NCBI RefSeq assembly: GCF_030145185.1
Contig: NZ_JAQYWB010000002.1
Span: 81,910 to 145,909 of the forward strand
Origin: Desulfoluna sp.
Lineage (GTDB): Bacteria; Desulfobacterota; Desulfobacteria; Desulfobacterales; Desulfolunaceae
Direction: 5' to 3'
DNA length: 64,000 nucleotides
Below the pieces are notes generated by a model. It worked only from the letters and a program-made list of their open reading frames with translations, made no database searches and had not been told where the DNA came from. Every line of letters starts with the position of its first letter. The first letter of the stretch is position 1. The position numbers and the translations under genes were made by a program. Positions 16,814-27,620 of this stretch are shown here, in pieces.

Positions 16814-18496
16814 ATGACACACCCTCTTCGACGTCCTCTGCTCTCCGTTTTTTCACTGCTGATCGCAGGGGGATGCCTCCTCCTGCCGTCCCCCCTGACG
16901 GCCGAGATGACGACACCCGCCGCCATGGAAACCTCCACCCGGAAAATCGACAACCTGACCCGCCTACTCACCACCATCGAGCACGTTAAAACAGAGGTCG
17001 TGGAGGCCCAAAGCAATCTGTCCAGCCCGGCCTCCCTGGGGAAAGAGTAGTGGTACCGCGTCCGCATTGACCTGCTCACCACCCGACTCACCGCCCTGGA
17101 GGAGGGCTTTGAACAGCTGGCCACCGGCGTGGAAAAAACAACGAGCACCGCCACCGGCGCGTCAGGCAGCGCCTTTGAGTGGAACAACGAACTCAAGGAG
17201 CTGCTCGCCCCCCTGCTCATGGAAATCAAACGCATGACGGCCAGACCCCGTGAAATTCAAGGGCTCCGCAGCGTTCTGGAGGGGTATGATGAGGAACTCA
17301 CCCGGGTCACCCGCGCCCTGGCCAACGTCACCCGCCTGCAGTCGCACCCAGAGCTGAGCCCCTCCCTGATCCAAGAACTTCGCAGGCTGGCGGCCAAATG
17401 GCAGCATCGCAAGCAGGAGCTCACCTCACTGAAAGGCCTGGCTGAACTGAACCTGGAAGAGAAGGAACAAGGGAAACGCTCCCTTTCCGGCTCCCTTCAA
17501 GACTTCACCCGCCTCTTTTTCAAAAGCCGGGGCCGCAACCTCATCATGGCCCTTGGGGTCCTCTTCGGCACCCTTTTCGCCATGGGAAGGCTCCGTACCC
17601 TCATCGAGACCCGCAGCCGCCTCTACGATCGAGCCCAGACCGTCTATGCCCGGATTTTTGACCTCACCTACATGCTCATGACGGTATCGGCCGCCCTGCT
17701 CGTCACCATGGGGACCCTCTATCTGGTGAGCGACTGGGTTCTGCTCTCCATCCTGCTGATCTTCGTCTTCGGCCTGCTCTGGGCCTCCAAAGAGGCCATC
17801 CCCAAAGTGTGGGGCCAGGTCCGCATGCTCCTCAACCTGGGCGTGGTCCGAGAGGGTGAACGCGTGGTCTACCAAGGCGTCCCCTACAAAGTCACCACCA
17901 TCAACCTCTACTCCGAGCTGGAGAACGAGGCCCTCCAGGGAGGCCGGGTGCGCCTGCCGTTAAAGGACCTGTTTACACTGCGCTCCCGCCCCTGCCACCC
18001 GGACGAGCCCTGGTTTCCCACACAGTGCGGGGACTGGGTGCTGCTCGCAGACGGGACCCACGCTGAAGTAACGGTGCAAAGCCCGGAGTACATCGGTCTG
18101 CGCCTTCTGGGCGGGGCCACCCGCCACCTTCCCCCCGGCGACTTCCTGAACGTCTCCCCCACCAACCTCTCCCACGGATTCCGCCTGGAAACCCGATTCC
18201 GCTTGGCCCCCGCCTACCAGGCCGAGGTCGCCACCACCCTTTCGAAACAGCTGGAAGCCAGCCTGACAGACCGCCTCAAAGCCACCGACTGGCCTTGCCA
18301 AGCCCTCTCGGTACTCTACCGACGCACCCTCCCCTCTTTCCTGGAATTATCCGTCCTCGCCGATTTTCCCGGCTCCTGCGCCAAAGACCACCCCCTCATC
18401 GCCATGGCCCTCGAACAATTCTGCCTGGAGACCGCAGAAACCATGGCCTGGGAACTCCCCTCCCACCGCATGGCCGTGCAGATGGTGCAGGGGTAG
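16814..18496 (+). pseudogene. MscS-like mechanosensitive channel gene split by an in-frame TAG
   Basis: One continuous reading frame of 561 codons is interrupted by a single TAG at 17048-17050 (codon 79). Before it is a signal peptide (about 1-31) and a helical segment ending SSPASLGKE; after it comes WYRVRIDLLTTRLTALEEGF, coiled-coil sequence, about four membrane helices (codons ~240-340) and an MscS-type beta domain with REGERVVYQGVPYKV. The frame and composition are unbroken, so this is a nonsense change rather than two genes. CAG to TAG or GAG to TAG would explain it. The same gene ends with TAG, so amber is a real stop here. A GTG at 17129 could restart a shorter protein without the signal peptide. 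The MscS assignment rests on the beta domain and topology and is moderate. Confidence 0.65.
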
Positions 18497-18508
18497 GAAA
18501 AAGAGCAC

Positions 18509-18816
18509 GCCTCCGGCGGCCAGGGGATAATCCCCTGGACCCCATATGGCGAATGCGCAACGGCTGTCACCACTCAAAGCGCTTTGTATCCGCATTCGCG
18601 TGATTTTCGAGGAAGGGCACCTGCCGTCGCAAAGACATGGGCTGGTCATGTTTCGAAACACACGCAAAGAGTGTCATACCCCACACTTATTTCGGCCAAA
18701 ATCAAAACCGTTGTCCACGGGCGCAGCCCGTCAGCGAATGTGACAACCCGAGGCACGAGGGTTGGAGCATTCGCGAACCAGGGGTGCAGGGGATTTATCC
18801 CCTGCCCGCCGGAGGC
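18509..18816. repeat. 308-bp MITE-like element with ~48-bp terminal inverted repeats
   Basis: The gap 18497-18830 is filled by an element that starts GCCTCCGGCGG (18509-18519) and ends with its inverted copy (18806-18816). The similarity continues inward for ~48 bp. Each end carries a perfect hairpin: CCAGGGGA-taa-TCCCCTGG on the left and GCAGGGGAT-tt-ATCCCCTGC on the right, followed inward by ACCCC and CGAATGC. No transposase is encoded. The left end is 12 bp after the MscS-like stop and the right end 14 bp before the trkH stop, so it sits exactly between two convergent 3' ends. It may act as a 3' mRNA-protecting or terminating structure. Confidence 0.8.
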
Positions 18817-18830
18817 ACGCCTTTGTTTTT

Positions 18831-20213
18831 TTACCCAATCATGATGTCTTCTTCGGCCCAGCGATTTCGGGGAGCGATGTCGCGACTGATGGCGATGGCC
18901 AGGGCCATGGGGCCGAGGCGGCCCACGAACATCAGGAGGGTGACGCAGAGGCGACCCAGGGTGGAAAGAGTGGGGGTGACGCCCATGGAGAGACCCACGG
19001 TGCCGAAGGCGCTGACACTCTCGAAGAGGAGCTCCAGAAAGCGACCCCGACTCTGGGTATGGGCCAGGCCACCCATCTCGCTGGAGAGAAGCACCAGGGT
19101 TCCGCAGATCACCACGGCAAAGGCCAGCATCATCAAATGAGTCGCTTTTTCCACGCTTTTATCTGGAATGGTTCTGGAAAATGCGGAGACATGGGCAGCG
19201 CCTCGCAGACGGCTCCGCCCCATGAGAAAGAGGGTGGCAGCGGTGGTGGTTTTCACGCCCCCGCCGCAGGACCCGGGCGAGGCCCCGATAAACATGAGGA
19301 TCATGGAGATAAAAAGGGTGCCGTTGGCCATGGAATCAAAATCAAGGGTATTGAAACCCGCGGTTCTCAGGGTCACCGACTGAAAAAAAGCAGCCAGCAA
19401 TTTTTCGGAAAAAGGGAGCCCGCCCAGGGTGTTGTGCCACTCCAGCACCAGGGTCGCCAGGGTACCGAAGAGCAGGAGGACAAAGGAAGCGGTAACCACC
19501 AGGCGGGTGTGGAGGCTGAGCCGTTCCCAGCGCCATCTTCCGGGGCGACATTTCCCCTGGAGTTCGGAGATCACCAGAAACCCCAGGCCGCCGGCAACAA
19601 TCAGAAAGGAGACCGTCCCGTTGACCAGAAGATCCCCCCGGAACCGGGTGAGGCTGTCGGGATAGAGGGCAAACCCCGCATTGCAGAAGGCGCTGATGCT
19701 GTGAAACACCGACAGCCAGAGGGCCTGCCCGAGATCAGGGGAACCGGGGTAAAAGCGACAGAAAAGCAGGAGAGCCCCCAGGAATTCCAGGATCACGGTC
19801 ACCTGAACCACGGCTCGCAGGATATCGCTGGGGCTTTTTTTTCCACTGTGGGTAAAGCTGTCCTGAATGATGAGATTTCCGGCAAAGCCCACCCGGCCCC
19901 GGGCACCTAAGATGATCAGGGTGGAGAGGGTCATGATCCCGAGCCCGCCCAGCTGAATCAGGGCAAGCAGCACCCCCTGCCCGAAGGGGGTCAGGACCTG
20001 CCCCACATCCATCACCGAGAGGCCGGTGACACAGCCCGCCGAGGTGGCCGTGAACAAGGCGTCCACAAAGGAGAGAGAGCCTGTGCGAGAAGACGCGGGA
20101 AGCATCAGCAGCAGAGCGCCGAATGCGATCATGGCCATAAACGAAAAGACGAGAAGGCGCGCGGGCGATTGCCTTCGCATCACGGCACGCCATGTAAGGT
20201 TGAGTGACTTCAT
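18831..20213 (-). CDS. trkH: TrkH/KtrB family potassium transporter
   Basis: A 460-residue integral membrane potassium transporter with the fourfold membrane-pore-membrane fold. The pore-loop glycines are visible in TSAGCVTGLS (about 54), FCNAGFALY, LRTAGFNTLD and FGTVGLSMG. It is slightly shorter than E. coli TrkH (483) and closer to KtrB-type subunits. Such proteins need a cytoplasmic RCK partner (TrkA/KtrA), which is not in this window. It is a single minus-strand gene, 52 bp from the end of lon, with the MITE-like element at its 3' end. Confidence 0.9.
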   Translation of the reverse strand: MKSLNLTWRAVMRRQSPARLLVFSFMAMIAFGALLLMLPASSRTGSLSFVDALFTATSAGCVTGLSVMDVGQVLTPFGQGVLLALIQLGGLGIMTLSTLIILGARGRVGFAGNLIIQDSFTHSGKKSPSDILRAVVQVTVILEFLGALLLFCRFYPGSPDLGQALWLSVFHSISAFCNAGFALYPDSLTRFRGDLLVNGTVSFLIVAGGLGFLVISELQGKCRPGRWRWERLSLHTRLVVTASFVLLLFGTLATLVLEWHNTLGGLPFSEKLLAAFFQSVTLRTAGFNTLDFDSMANGTLFISMILMFIGASPGSCGGGVKTTTAATLFLMGRSRLRGAAHVSAFSRTIPDKSVEKATHLMMLAFAVVICGTLVLLSSEMGGLAHTQSRGRFLELLFESVSAFGTVGLSMGVTPTLSTLGRLCVTLLMFVGRLGPMALAIAISRDIAPRNRWAEEDIMIG

Positions 20214-20265
20214 CCCCTCTGTTTACCAGAGTGCGGAAATCATGGCAATTGACAGGGCCATCCCG

Positions 20266-22743
20266 TCAAACACGTCGATCCATCGTCTCCCCCTTCACGG
20301 CGGAGGCCATGGCCGGTCGACGGCGTTCCCCGGAGCCGTGACGCTGCTCTGAACGAACCCCCTGGGCCTTGCGACGGCGTTCTTCATCGGCCCGACGGTC
20401 GATGGCCAGCTCCAGCACCTCCACCATGTCCGAGACCAGATGAATGGTCAGCGCCTTCAGGACTTTTTTAGGCAACTCCTCCAGATCTTTCTCGTTTTGA
20501 CGGGGCAGAATCACGGTTTTCATGCCCACCCGATGGGCGGCCAGCACCTTCTCCTTGACCCCACCCACGGGCAGCACTTTCCCCCGCAGGGTGATCTCCC
20601 CGGTCATGGCCAGGTTCTTTCGCACCACCCGATTGATCAAAAGAGAGACCAGGGCCGTCATCATGGCCACCCCTGCCGAGGGGCCATCCTTGGGAATCGC
20701 CCCGGCGGGAACGTGCACATGCAGATCAATGGTCCGGAAGATCTCATCGTCGATGCCCAGCGCTCGGCTGTTGCTTCGCACAAAAGAGAGGGCCGTGCTC
20801 ACCGACTCCTTCATGACGCTCCCCATCTGACCGGTGAGGTTAAGCCCTTTGTTCCCCTTCATGGCCGTCACTTCGATATAAAGGATTTCTCCCCCGGCCG
20901 GGGTCCAGGCAAGCCCCATCACCACTCCGGGCACGCTGATGCGATCGTTCACGTCATGGGTGTATTTTTCGGTCCCCAGGAATTTCGGGACGGTCACGAC
21001 ATTAACGGCCACCTCCTTGGCCTCTTCCTGGGCAATGAGGGTGGCGGCACCCCGACAGACACCGGCGATCTCGCGTTCCAGATTCCGCAACCCCGCCTCC
21101 CGGGTGTAGCCGGAGATAATTTTCTTTACCGCCCCCTTGGTCAGAGAAAAATTCCCCGCGGACAGCCCGTGGGCCCTGCGCTGCTTGGGGATAAGATACC
21201 GGTTGGCGATTTTTACTTTCTCATCATCGGTGTACCCCGGAAGTTCCAGCACCTCCATCCGGTCCAGCAGGGCGGGCGGAATCGTGTACAAGACATTGGC
21301 GGTGGTAATAAACATCACATGGGAAAGATCAAAGGCGACATCCAGGTAATGATCGGTGAAGGTGTGATTCTGTTCGGGGTCCAGCACCTCCAGGAGGGCC
21401 GAAGACGGATCCCCTTGAAAGCTGCTGCCAATTTTATCCACCTCGTCGAGCACCACCACAGGATTTCGAGAGCCCACACGCCGAAGCCCCTGGATAATCC
21501 GTCCGGGCAGGGCGCCCACATAGGTCCGGCGATGACCGCGAATCTCGGCCTCGTCCCTCACCCCCCCCACGGCGATGCGGATAAACTCCCGCCCCATGGC
21601 CCGGGCCACGGAACGGCCCAGGGAGGTTTTCCCCGTCCCTGGAGGACCGGCAAAACAGAGAATCGGCCCCTTGGAACTCTGGGTCAGTTTACGAACGGCC
21701 AGGTATTCAATGATGCGCTTCTTGGGTTTGTCGAGCCCGAAATGGTCATCATCTAACACCTTGCGAGCCCGTGGGATGTCCAGATTGTCCTGGGTCTCCT
21801 TCTGCCAGGGCAGGGAGGTGACCCACTCCAGATAGGTGGTGGCCACGGAATATTCCGATGAGGAGGGGGGCATCCGTGCCAGCCGGGAGAGCTCCCGCTC
21901 CGCCTCTTTTTTCGCCTCTTCGGGCATACCCGTGCCCTCAATTCTGGCCTGGTACTCCGACACTTCGGCGGCAAGATCTCCCTCTTCTCCCAGTTCCTCC
22001 TGCATCGCCTTGATCTGCTGCCGCAGATAGAACTCCTTCTGCTTGTTGCCCATGTCCTCCTTGACCTGGGTCTGAATTCTCGTCCCGATCTCGAGAATTT
22101 CCAGCTGGTAATTCACCAGCTCCGTCACCTTTTGCAGGCGCTCACGGACATCGGCAAGCTCCAGCACCTCCTGCTTCTCATCCAGGCTGACGTTGATGGT
22201 CGAGGTGATCATATCGGCCAGGGTCCCCGGAGCGGGAATGGAGCGGGCCATCTCCCCCAACTCCTGGGGCAGGGAGGGGGTCAGCTTGATCACCTTCTGA
22301 TACTGGGCCAGGAGATTGGTCGCCAGGGCCCCGGCCTCTTTATCGTCTAAGAGAATATCGGGCACCAGCGTCACCCCAGCGCGCAGATAAGGCTGGTCCT
22401 GGGTGTAGTCACGAATGCTGAACCGCCCCATGCCCTGAACCATCATCTGAATTTTGCCGTCGTCCTCCCGGGCCCTCTTCAGAATCATGGCCACCGTGCC
22501 CACGGTATGAAGCTCCGAGGGAAGATGGCGCCCTTCGTGGCTCTCTTTTCTGGAGAGGAGCAAACCAATCATCCGGCTGCCCCGCATGGCGTCATCCACC
22601 AAGGCCGACGCAGCCCCTTCGGCCAGCTGCAGGGGCAACACCATCTTTGGAAACAGGGAGACATCATACACAGGAAGAATCGAAAGTTCATCCGGGATCT
22701 CTTCGGGAGCCAGGGTCCCGCTGGAGAGTTCATTAAAGGTCAT
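20266..22743 (-). CDS. lon: ATP-dependent protease Lon
   Basis: An 825-residue Lon (LonA) protease, cytoplasmic, degrading damaged and regulatory proteins. The N-terminal substrate-binding domain begins [19 protein letters not shown]; the AAA+ domain has Walker [13 protein letters not shown] (about 365) and the sensor region; the serine-lysine protease domain has [11 protein letters not shown], catalytic Ser at about 689. The C-terminal ~40 residues are a basic, Arg-rich tail beyond the usual end. The start is ATG 22743, with GGAGG five bases upstream; a TTG at 22761 in the same frame is less likely. No clear heat-shock promoter or CIRCE site is visible in 22744-23047. Confidence 0.96.
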   Translation of the reverse strand: MTFNELSSGTLAPEEIPDELSILPVYDVSLFPKMVLPLQLAEGAASALVDDAMRGSRMIGLLLSRKESHEGRHLPSELHTVGTVAMILKRAREDDGKIQMMVQGMGRFSIRDYTQDQPYLRAGVTLVPDILLDDKEAGALATNLLAQYQKVIKLTPSLPQELGEMARSIPAPGTLADMITSTINVSLDEKQEVLELADVRERLQKVTELVNYQLEILEIGTRIQTQVKEDMGNKQKEFYLRQQIKAMQEELGEEGDLAAEVSEYQARIEGTGMPEEAKKEAERELSRLARMPPSSSEYSVATTYLEWVTSLPWQKETQDNLDIPRARKVLDDDHFGLDKPKKRIIEYLAVRKLTQSSKGPILCFAGPPGTGKTSLGRSVARAMGREFIRIAVGGVRDEAEIRGHRRTYVGALPGRIIQGLRRVGSRNPVVVLDEVDKIGSSFQGDPSSALLEVLDPEQNHTFTDHYLDVAFDLSHVMFITTANVLYTIPPALLDRMEVLELPGYTDDEKVKIANRYLIPKQRRAHGLSAGNFSLTKGAVKKIISGYTREAGLRNLEREIAGVCRGAATLIAQEEAKEVAVNVVTVPKFLGTEKYTHDVNDRISVPGVVMGLAWTPAGGEILYIEVTAMKGNKGLNLTGQMGSVMKESVSTALSFVRSNSRALGIDDEIFRTIDLHVHVPAGAIPKDGPSAGVAMMTALVSLLINRVVRKNLAMTGEITLRGKVLPVGGVKEKVLAAHRVGMKTVILPRQNEKDLEELPKKVLKALTIHLVSDMVEVLELAIDRRADEERRRKAQGVRSEQRHGSGERRRPAMASAVKGETMDRRV

Positions 22744-23047
22744 GGTCGCCTCCGAAGTCAAACACAGGGCAAAATCCCCTGTGGGGTGTGGATGCCAGGC
22801 CGGGAAGTGAGGCCGTCCCGGCGGAGAGTTTTACTACGGGGTATGGTGTGCATATTGGGGTGGGTGTGCTATAACGCTCGAAGAAGAAGATGAAAAAGCG
22901 TGGTCAGGTTTCTGAACGTTGTTGGCAGGTCTGCCGGGTCACGGGCGCGATGCCGTCATCGACCGTTTTTTGATGAGGCAGGCTGCCGCGAGAGCCGCTT
23001 TAACGCTTTAATAAGTACCACGACCCTTGGATTGATGTAAAGGAAAG

Positions 23048-24235
23048 ATGGACCCAACCCCTCGCAACATAAGCACAATCCCCCACGGAAGGGTCCGCCC
23101 CGCCACCATCCTCTCCATCCACTATTTCCTTTACTTCGGGATGATGGGGCTCTTCCTGCCCTACTTCAACCTCCTCTGCCACCGGATTGGCCTGTCAGGC
23201 TTTGAAATAGGAGTCCTAAACTCCACTCGCACCGTCGTCATGGTCCTCTTCTCTCTCTTCTGGGGTGCTCTGGCCGACCGCCTGGCCCTGAGACGACCCG
23301 TCTTCATCGCCACCGCCTTTCTCAGCGCCGCCGCCTGGGGAGGCTATCTCCTCACCGAGGCCTTCCTCCCCATGCTGGCCGTCACCGTGGTCTATGCCCT
23401 CTTCTTTGGTCCTGTGATCCCCTTCCTCGAGACCTTTACCATGGAAGCCCTCGGCCGCAACAACGGAGACCAGAACGGCTACGGGCACATCCGGGCCTGG
23501 GGATCCTTAAGCTTCATCGGGGTCGTGCTGATCATGGGAAAGCTCGTTGAGGTGACCTCCATTCGCCTGGTGGTCCCCCTGATCCTCCTGGCGTCCCTCC
23601 TGCTGGCCCTCTGCTCCCTGGCCATGCCAAAAGACTTATCTACACAAAAGCGGAGCCAGACCTCCGATATCCGCAGTCTTTTCAACCGCCGGGTTCTTGT
23701 TTTTCTTCTGGCCAATTTTCTCATGCTGGCCGGGCACGGAACGTACTACGGGTTCTTCTCCATTCACCTGGCGTCCCTGGGGTATGGCTCCGGCTTCATC
23801 GGCCTGGCCTGGGCGTTGGCCAGCCTGGCGGAACTGGCGGTGATGATGGGCTCTGCCCGCATCTTCAAAACCCTTCCCATCGACCGGGCCCTTTTTCTCG
23901 CCTGTCTGGTGGCGGCGATCCGGTGGGTGATGCTCTTCTTCTTCACCTCCCGAGAGGCCATTCTTCTCTCCCAGCTTCTCCACGCCGCGACCTATGGGCT
24001 CTTTCACATCGCCTGCATTCTTTACATGGACCAACTCTCCACCCCCTCCACCCGTACCGTGGCCCAGGTGGCCAACAACGCCGTCTCTTACGGCCTGGGC
24101 TTAATGACCGGCTTCCTGGTCAACGGATGGCTCTATGATCGATACGGGGCTCTTCTCTTTCTCATGAGCGCAGGGATCTCCCTTTGCGGGGCGGCCCTGA
24201 TCCTTCAGACCATCACCTCCAGACCCCGCTCCTGA
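23048..24235 (+). CDS. MFS transporter, PPP/HcaT-like
   Basis: A 395-residue major facilitator protein with 12 predicted membrane helices. The first is at about 20-40 (ILSIHYFLYFGMMGLFLPYF), and the conserved loop 2-3 motif appears as GALADRLALRR (about 77). This layout matches the MFS_1_like group that includes the 3-phenylpropionate transporter HcaT and nucleoside/proton symporters. The substrate cannot be predicted. It is a single gene, divergent from lon, with a 500-bp gap after it. Confidence 0.8.
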   Translation: MDPTPRNISTIPHGRVRPATILSIHYFLYFGMMGLFLPYFNLLCHRIGLSGFEIGVLNSTRTVVMVLFSLFWGALADRLALRRPVFIATAFLSAAAWGGYLLTEAFLPMLAVTVVYALFFGPVIPFLETFTMEALGRNNGDQNGYGHIRAWGSLSFIGVVLIMGKLVEVTSIRLVVPLILLASLLLALCSLAMPKDLSTQKRSQTSDIRSLFNRRVLVFLLANFLMLAGHGTYYGFFSIHLASLGYGSGFIGLAWALASLAELAVMMGSARIFKTLPIDRALFLACLVAAIRWVMLFFFTSREAILLSQLLHAATYGLFHIACILYMDQLSTPSTRTVAQVANNAVSYGLGLMTGFLVNGWLYDRYGALLFLMSAGISLCGAALILQTITSRPRS

Positions 24236-24736
24236 GTGAAACGACAGGTACCCGTCATAGACGAGGCCTGCCCCCAAGCGTCAATGCCTACTTACACTCC
24301 TCCTTAGTTTACCCTCAACGGCCTGTTTTACCCCACCATTCTGGTATAGATTGGAGACAAACCTCGGGCTCACTCAGGCCGTTCAAAACGGCTGACAGGG
24401 AATAAAAACAGGACTTTCAAACACGGATCAACAGTGCTGAGGTACCATCACTCTCAAAACAATGTACAGAGCGTATTTTTTACTCGAAAAATGTACTGGT
24501 GGTAAAAAAAACATGCCCGTGATCCCCCCCCGGCAACTCGCCCTAAATAGTCACGATGACAGTAAGTATAAGCGTGCAGGCATAATTCCTGACCGCGGGT
24601 CAAAGAAAAAACAATAATTTCACTATTGAAAAGCCCAAAATATTTTTTTATATCCGTTTTTTACCCAGTTTTTCATACGAGTGGAAAATTTTGGCAGGCG
24701 TTTTGAATTTTTTACTCACAGAGGGGATAAAATATC
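24236..24736. other. 500-bp intergenic region before the XRE regulator, with nested inverted repeats
   Basis: No ORF is convincing. AACGGCCTG (24317-24325) is the perfect inverted copy of CAGGCCGTT (24375-24383). The latter can instead pair with AACGGC just downstream (GCCGTT-caa-AACGGC, 24378-24392), so two structures compete. Farther on, AATGTACA (24461) and AATGTACT (24490) form a direct repeat with a 29-bp period. A sigma-70 promoter follows at 24626-24654. Confidence 0.45.
24626..24654 (+). promoter_or_regulatory. Candidate sigma-70 promoter of the XRE gene
   Basis: TTGAAA (24626-24631), 17 bases, TATATC (24649-24654) in an AT-rich stretch, 83 bp before the ATG at 24737. Confidence 0.5.
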
Positions 24737-25147
24737 ATGGAAAATGACGCAGGCAAAGGGAAACAGGTTGTAAAGTCCATCGGCAAGGCCATGCAGTTCT
24801 GGCGCAAACTTGAAGGACACGACCAGAAAGACTTTTCTGAGGTGATCGGTACCTCTCGCTCTTATGTGGCCAAGCTGGAAAACGGGCACGTGGGCGTCTC
24901 CATCAACCGCATTGCAGAAATTGCAGAAGCGCTCGGCATCTCGCCCTATACCCTGATGCGAGGCGTACCTGAAAAAGAGGAGCTGGAAGCCCTCCTCGAC
25001 CTCTACACCGACGATGACCTGCGGGTCACCAAGTCGGAGATGGAAGACCTCTTCTGCGAACGGCTCCGAAACCACAGAGTGCCCAGGGAGTATTATATCC
25101 ACCTCCTGGAACTCTTCCGATCGGGCAAATACAACAGGGTCGCTTAA
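24737..25147 (+). CDS. XRE/Cro-type helix-turn-helix regulator
   Basis: A 136-residue DNA-binding protein. The HTH_3 domain covers about residues 18-72: FWRKLEGHDQKDFSEVIG, SRSYVAKLENGHVGVS, INRIAEIAEALGISPYTLM. The C-terminal ~60 residues are acidic and helical with no known ligand domain. AGAGGGG precedes the ATG. It stands alone, with a long non-coding leader region upstream that may be its own target, and a hairpin after it. No toxin partner or phage gene adjoins it, so a toxin-antitoxin or phage role is not supported. Confidence 0.85.
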   Translation: MENDAGKGKQVVKSIGKAMQFWRKLEGHDQKDFSEVIGTSRSYVAKLENGHVGVSINRIAEIAEALGISPYTLMRGVPEKEELEALLDLYTDDDLRVTKSEMEDLFCERLRNHRVPREYYIHLLELFRSGKYNRVA

Positions 25148-25170
25148 GACCTCCCTGGCGTAGGCTCTAC

Positions 25171-25209
25171 ACAACCCCTCGCAGTAAGCGCTGCTGCCGG
25201 GGTTTTGTA
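25171..25209 (+). terminator. Probable terminator after the XRE gene
   Basis: AACCCC (25173-25178) pairs with GGGGTT (25199-25204), with an inner GCAG/CTGC pairing, followed by a short T-rich run. It is 24 bp after the stop. The remaining gap to 25336 shows nothing notable. Confidence 0.6.
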
Positions 25210-25335
25210 TTCGGAAAAGGGCGTGAGGGTCACCGGCATCCGTGGCGACCCTTGAACACGCCCGAGACATAGGGAAAGGACGCCCACACCGGGGCGGATT
25301 CAATCCACCCGGAAAACTGTGGCGCCCAACCCTAG

Positions 25336-27340
25336 TTATTCCACCGCACGCCCCGCGGCAAAGCCCTGATGAACGGCGTCGAAGGCCAGGGCGATCCCTT
25401 TGGCATCCCCCACGACGGAGACGGAAGCACCCTTCCTCTCCAGCCATTCGGAAAAGGGATCCACGGGAAGGGCCCCGGCGGCGAGAACCACGGTATCGGC
25501 GCTCAGCGTGTCCATCTCTTCCCCACACTGCACTGTCACCCCCTCACGGGTTATCTCAAGGGCGCGGGTACCGGTCCGCACGACCACACCACTCCTGGCT
25601 ATCTCCTGACGCATCCCCCACTTGGTGGTCTTCCCGATCTCCTGCCCCACCGTGTCCATCCTCTCAATAAGCACCACCTCTTTAGACCCCTTAGAGGCCA
25701 AGCGCCTCAAGGTCTCCGGTGACTCTGCCCTGTTGAGGAGAAGAAACGTCACGGCCTCAGGGGAAAGGGTTCCCTTTTCAGCGAGAAAAAGAGCCGTCTC
25801 CACCCCCACGGCTCCCCCACCGATAATCACCACTTTTTTTCCGGCCTGGACCTTCTCAGCGAGGACATCCCAGGCCTGGACAACATGCTTTGCGTCCACG
25901 CCCCGGATGGGAGGCGTGAGGGGCAGGGCACCGGTGGCGACAATGACATGGTCTGGGTTTTCGGCGTTGAGGAGGGCCTCGTCCACACAGGTGTTCAACG
26001 CCAGGCGGACATCAGTCATCTCCAGCAGGTGGGTAAGATCTTTAACCAGCTCGAGAAACTCCTGGCGGCCTGGGGGGGGCCGCGGCGAGATGAAGCTGCC
26101 CGCCCAGGCGCATCGCCTTTTCATAAAGCGTCACCTGATGTCCCTTCTCATGGGCCGCCAGCGCCGCCGTCATCCCGGCGGCTCCCCCGCCTATGATCAT
26201 CACTTTTTTCGGGGCAGGGCTTTTCACAAGGCGGGTCTCCTCTTCATGACCCGCCCGGGGGTTGCAGAGGCACTCCACATGCTTAAGCTGAAACAAGTGA
26301 TCAAAGCAACCCTGAGCACAGGCGATGCAATGCACAATCTCCCGTTCCCGACCGGTGCGAGCCTTTTCAGGAAGAAAGGGATCGGCGATGAGGCTTCGGC
26401 CCATGGCCACCATGTCACACCAGCCTTCTCCGATGAGCTCACGGGCGATGGCCGGGTCATTGATGCGATGGCTGGCGATGACGGGCACCGAGACCCTCTC
26501 CTTGACGTTTCTGGCAAGATAGCCGTACACACCTCTGGGCACATTCGGGGTCAGCTGAGGCGTCCGGGCCTCATGCCAGCCCCCCTTGATGCAGAGGGCA
26601 TCCACCCCCGCCGACACCAGCCGTTGCGCATAGGTCTCCAGCTCCTCCCGGGGCATGCCCCCTTCCATAAAGTCGTGGTTATCCATGCGCACGAGCAGGG
26701 GGTAATCGGCCCCCACCCGCTGCCGAATAGCCCCCATAATCTCAAGCCCCAGGCGCATACGGTTCTCCAGGGGTCCTCCGTAGGCGTCGTCCCGCGTGTT
26801 GGTTAAAGGGGAGAGAAACTCGCTGATCAGGTACCCGGTACCGGAGAGCACCTCCACCGCGCTGAAGCCTGCTTTTTTAACCCGCGCTGCGGCATCGGCA
26901 AAAGACGCCACCACGGAGCGGATACCCTCAAGGGTCAACGCCTCCGGCACTTCCCCGGTCAAGCTGGAGGCAATGGCCGAGGGAGCCACCGGAGCCCGAC
27001 CATCCAGAAACACCGAGTGACAGTAACGACCCGCATGATTCAACTGAACGGCAGAGTGGGCGCCATTTTCATGGATCGCAGCGGCCAGCCGAGTGAGCCC
27101 GGGGAGATGGGCATCCAGATGGGCCCCGATGTACTGAGAGTTTCCAGAACACTCGTCCACGGTGGCGTTGCCCACCACGATCATCCCGGCGCCCCCCTTT
27201 GCGCGCTCGGCATAAAAAGCGACAAGGCGGTCATTCACCAGAAATTCTTCGCACATGCCCAGGTGCATGGCGGGCAGATAAATTCGGTTTTTAAGCGTCA
27301 GCCGGTTGATACGAATCGGTTCAAACAACGGATCTTTCAT
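25336..27340 (-). pseudogene. Old-yellow-enzyme/2,4-dienoyl-CoA reductase-like flavoprotein, frameshifted
   Basis: One gene in two frames: 27340 to about 26080, then about 26073 to 25336. The N-terminal FMN TIM barrel (about 1-330, beginning MKDPLFEPIRINRLTLKNRI) is followed by an iron-sulfur cysteine cluster CIACAQGC...ECLCNPRAG and an FAD domain MIIGGGAAGMTAALAA. The frame breaks at a run of eight C on the minus strand (26072-26079). With seven C the protein would read LHLAAAPPGRQEFLELVKDL, as expected for the family, and continue through the NAD-binding GGGAVGVETALFLAEKG to a total of ~667 residues. Family members reduce enoyl-CoA or enone substrates. The break could be a sequencing error, a phase-variable tract or true decay. 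Everything else looks intact. Confidence 0.85.
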
Positions 27341-27620
27341 GACGTCCCCTTTTCTGCCCCCTGCGGTCTCACGACGTAAAGCGGGGTCTCATTGTGTCAT
27401 CACTCAAAAGGACGCTGCGGGACCATAGACAGGAAGAATCCGGCGCGCCATATAATTCGTACACCAACTATAAAAATAGACAGGTCCCCAGGGGGATCGC
27501 CTCGTTTCCCCTTAAAAGCAAGAGAAAAGACTTATTATTCACCAACAGTTCCCATAGACCGACGCCCTCGAGAGCATCATCCCCAATGAATACTACGTGT
27601 ACAAAGTATTTTGTTTTCAA

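Noticed and set aside
17048..17050. Pyrrolysine reading of the TAG in the MscS-like gene
   Set aside because: No pyl genes are in the window and the same gene ends in TAG; kept only as one option in the finding.
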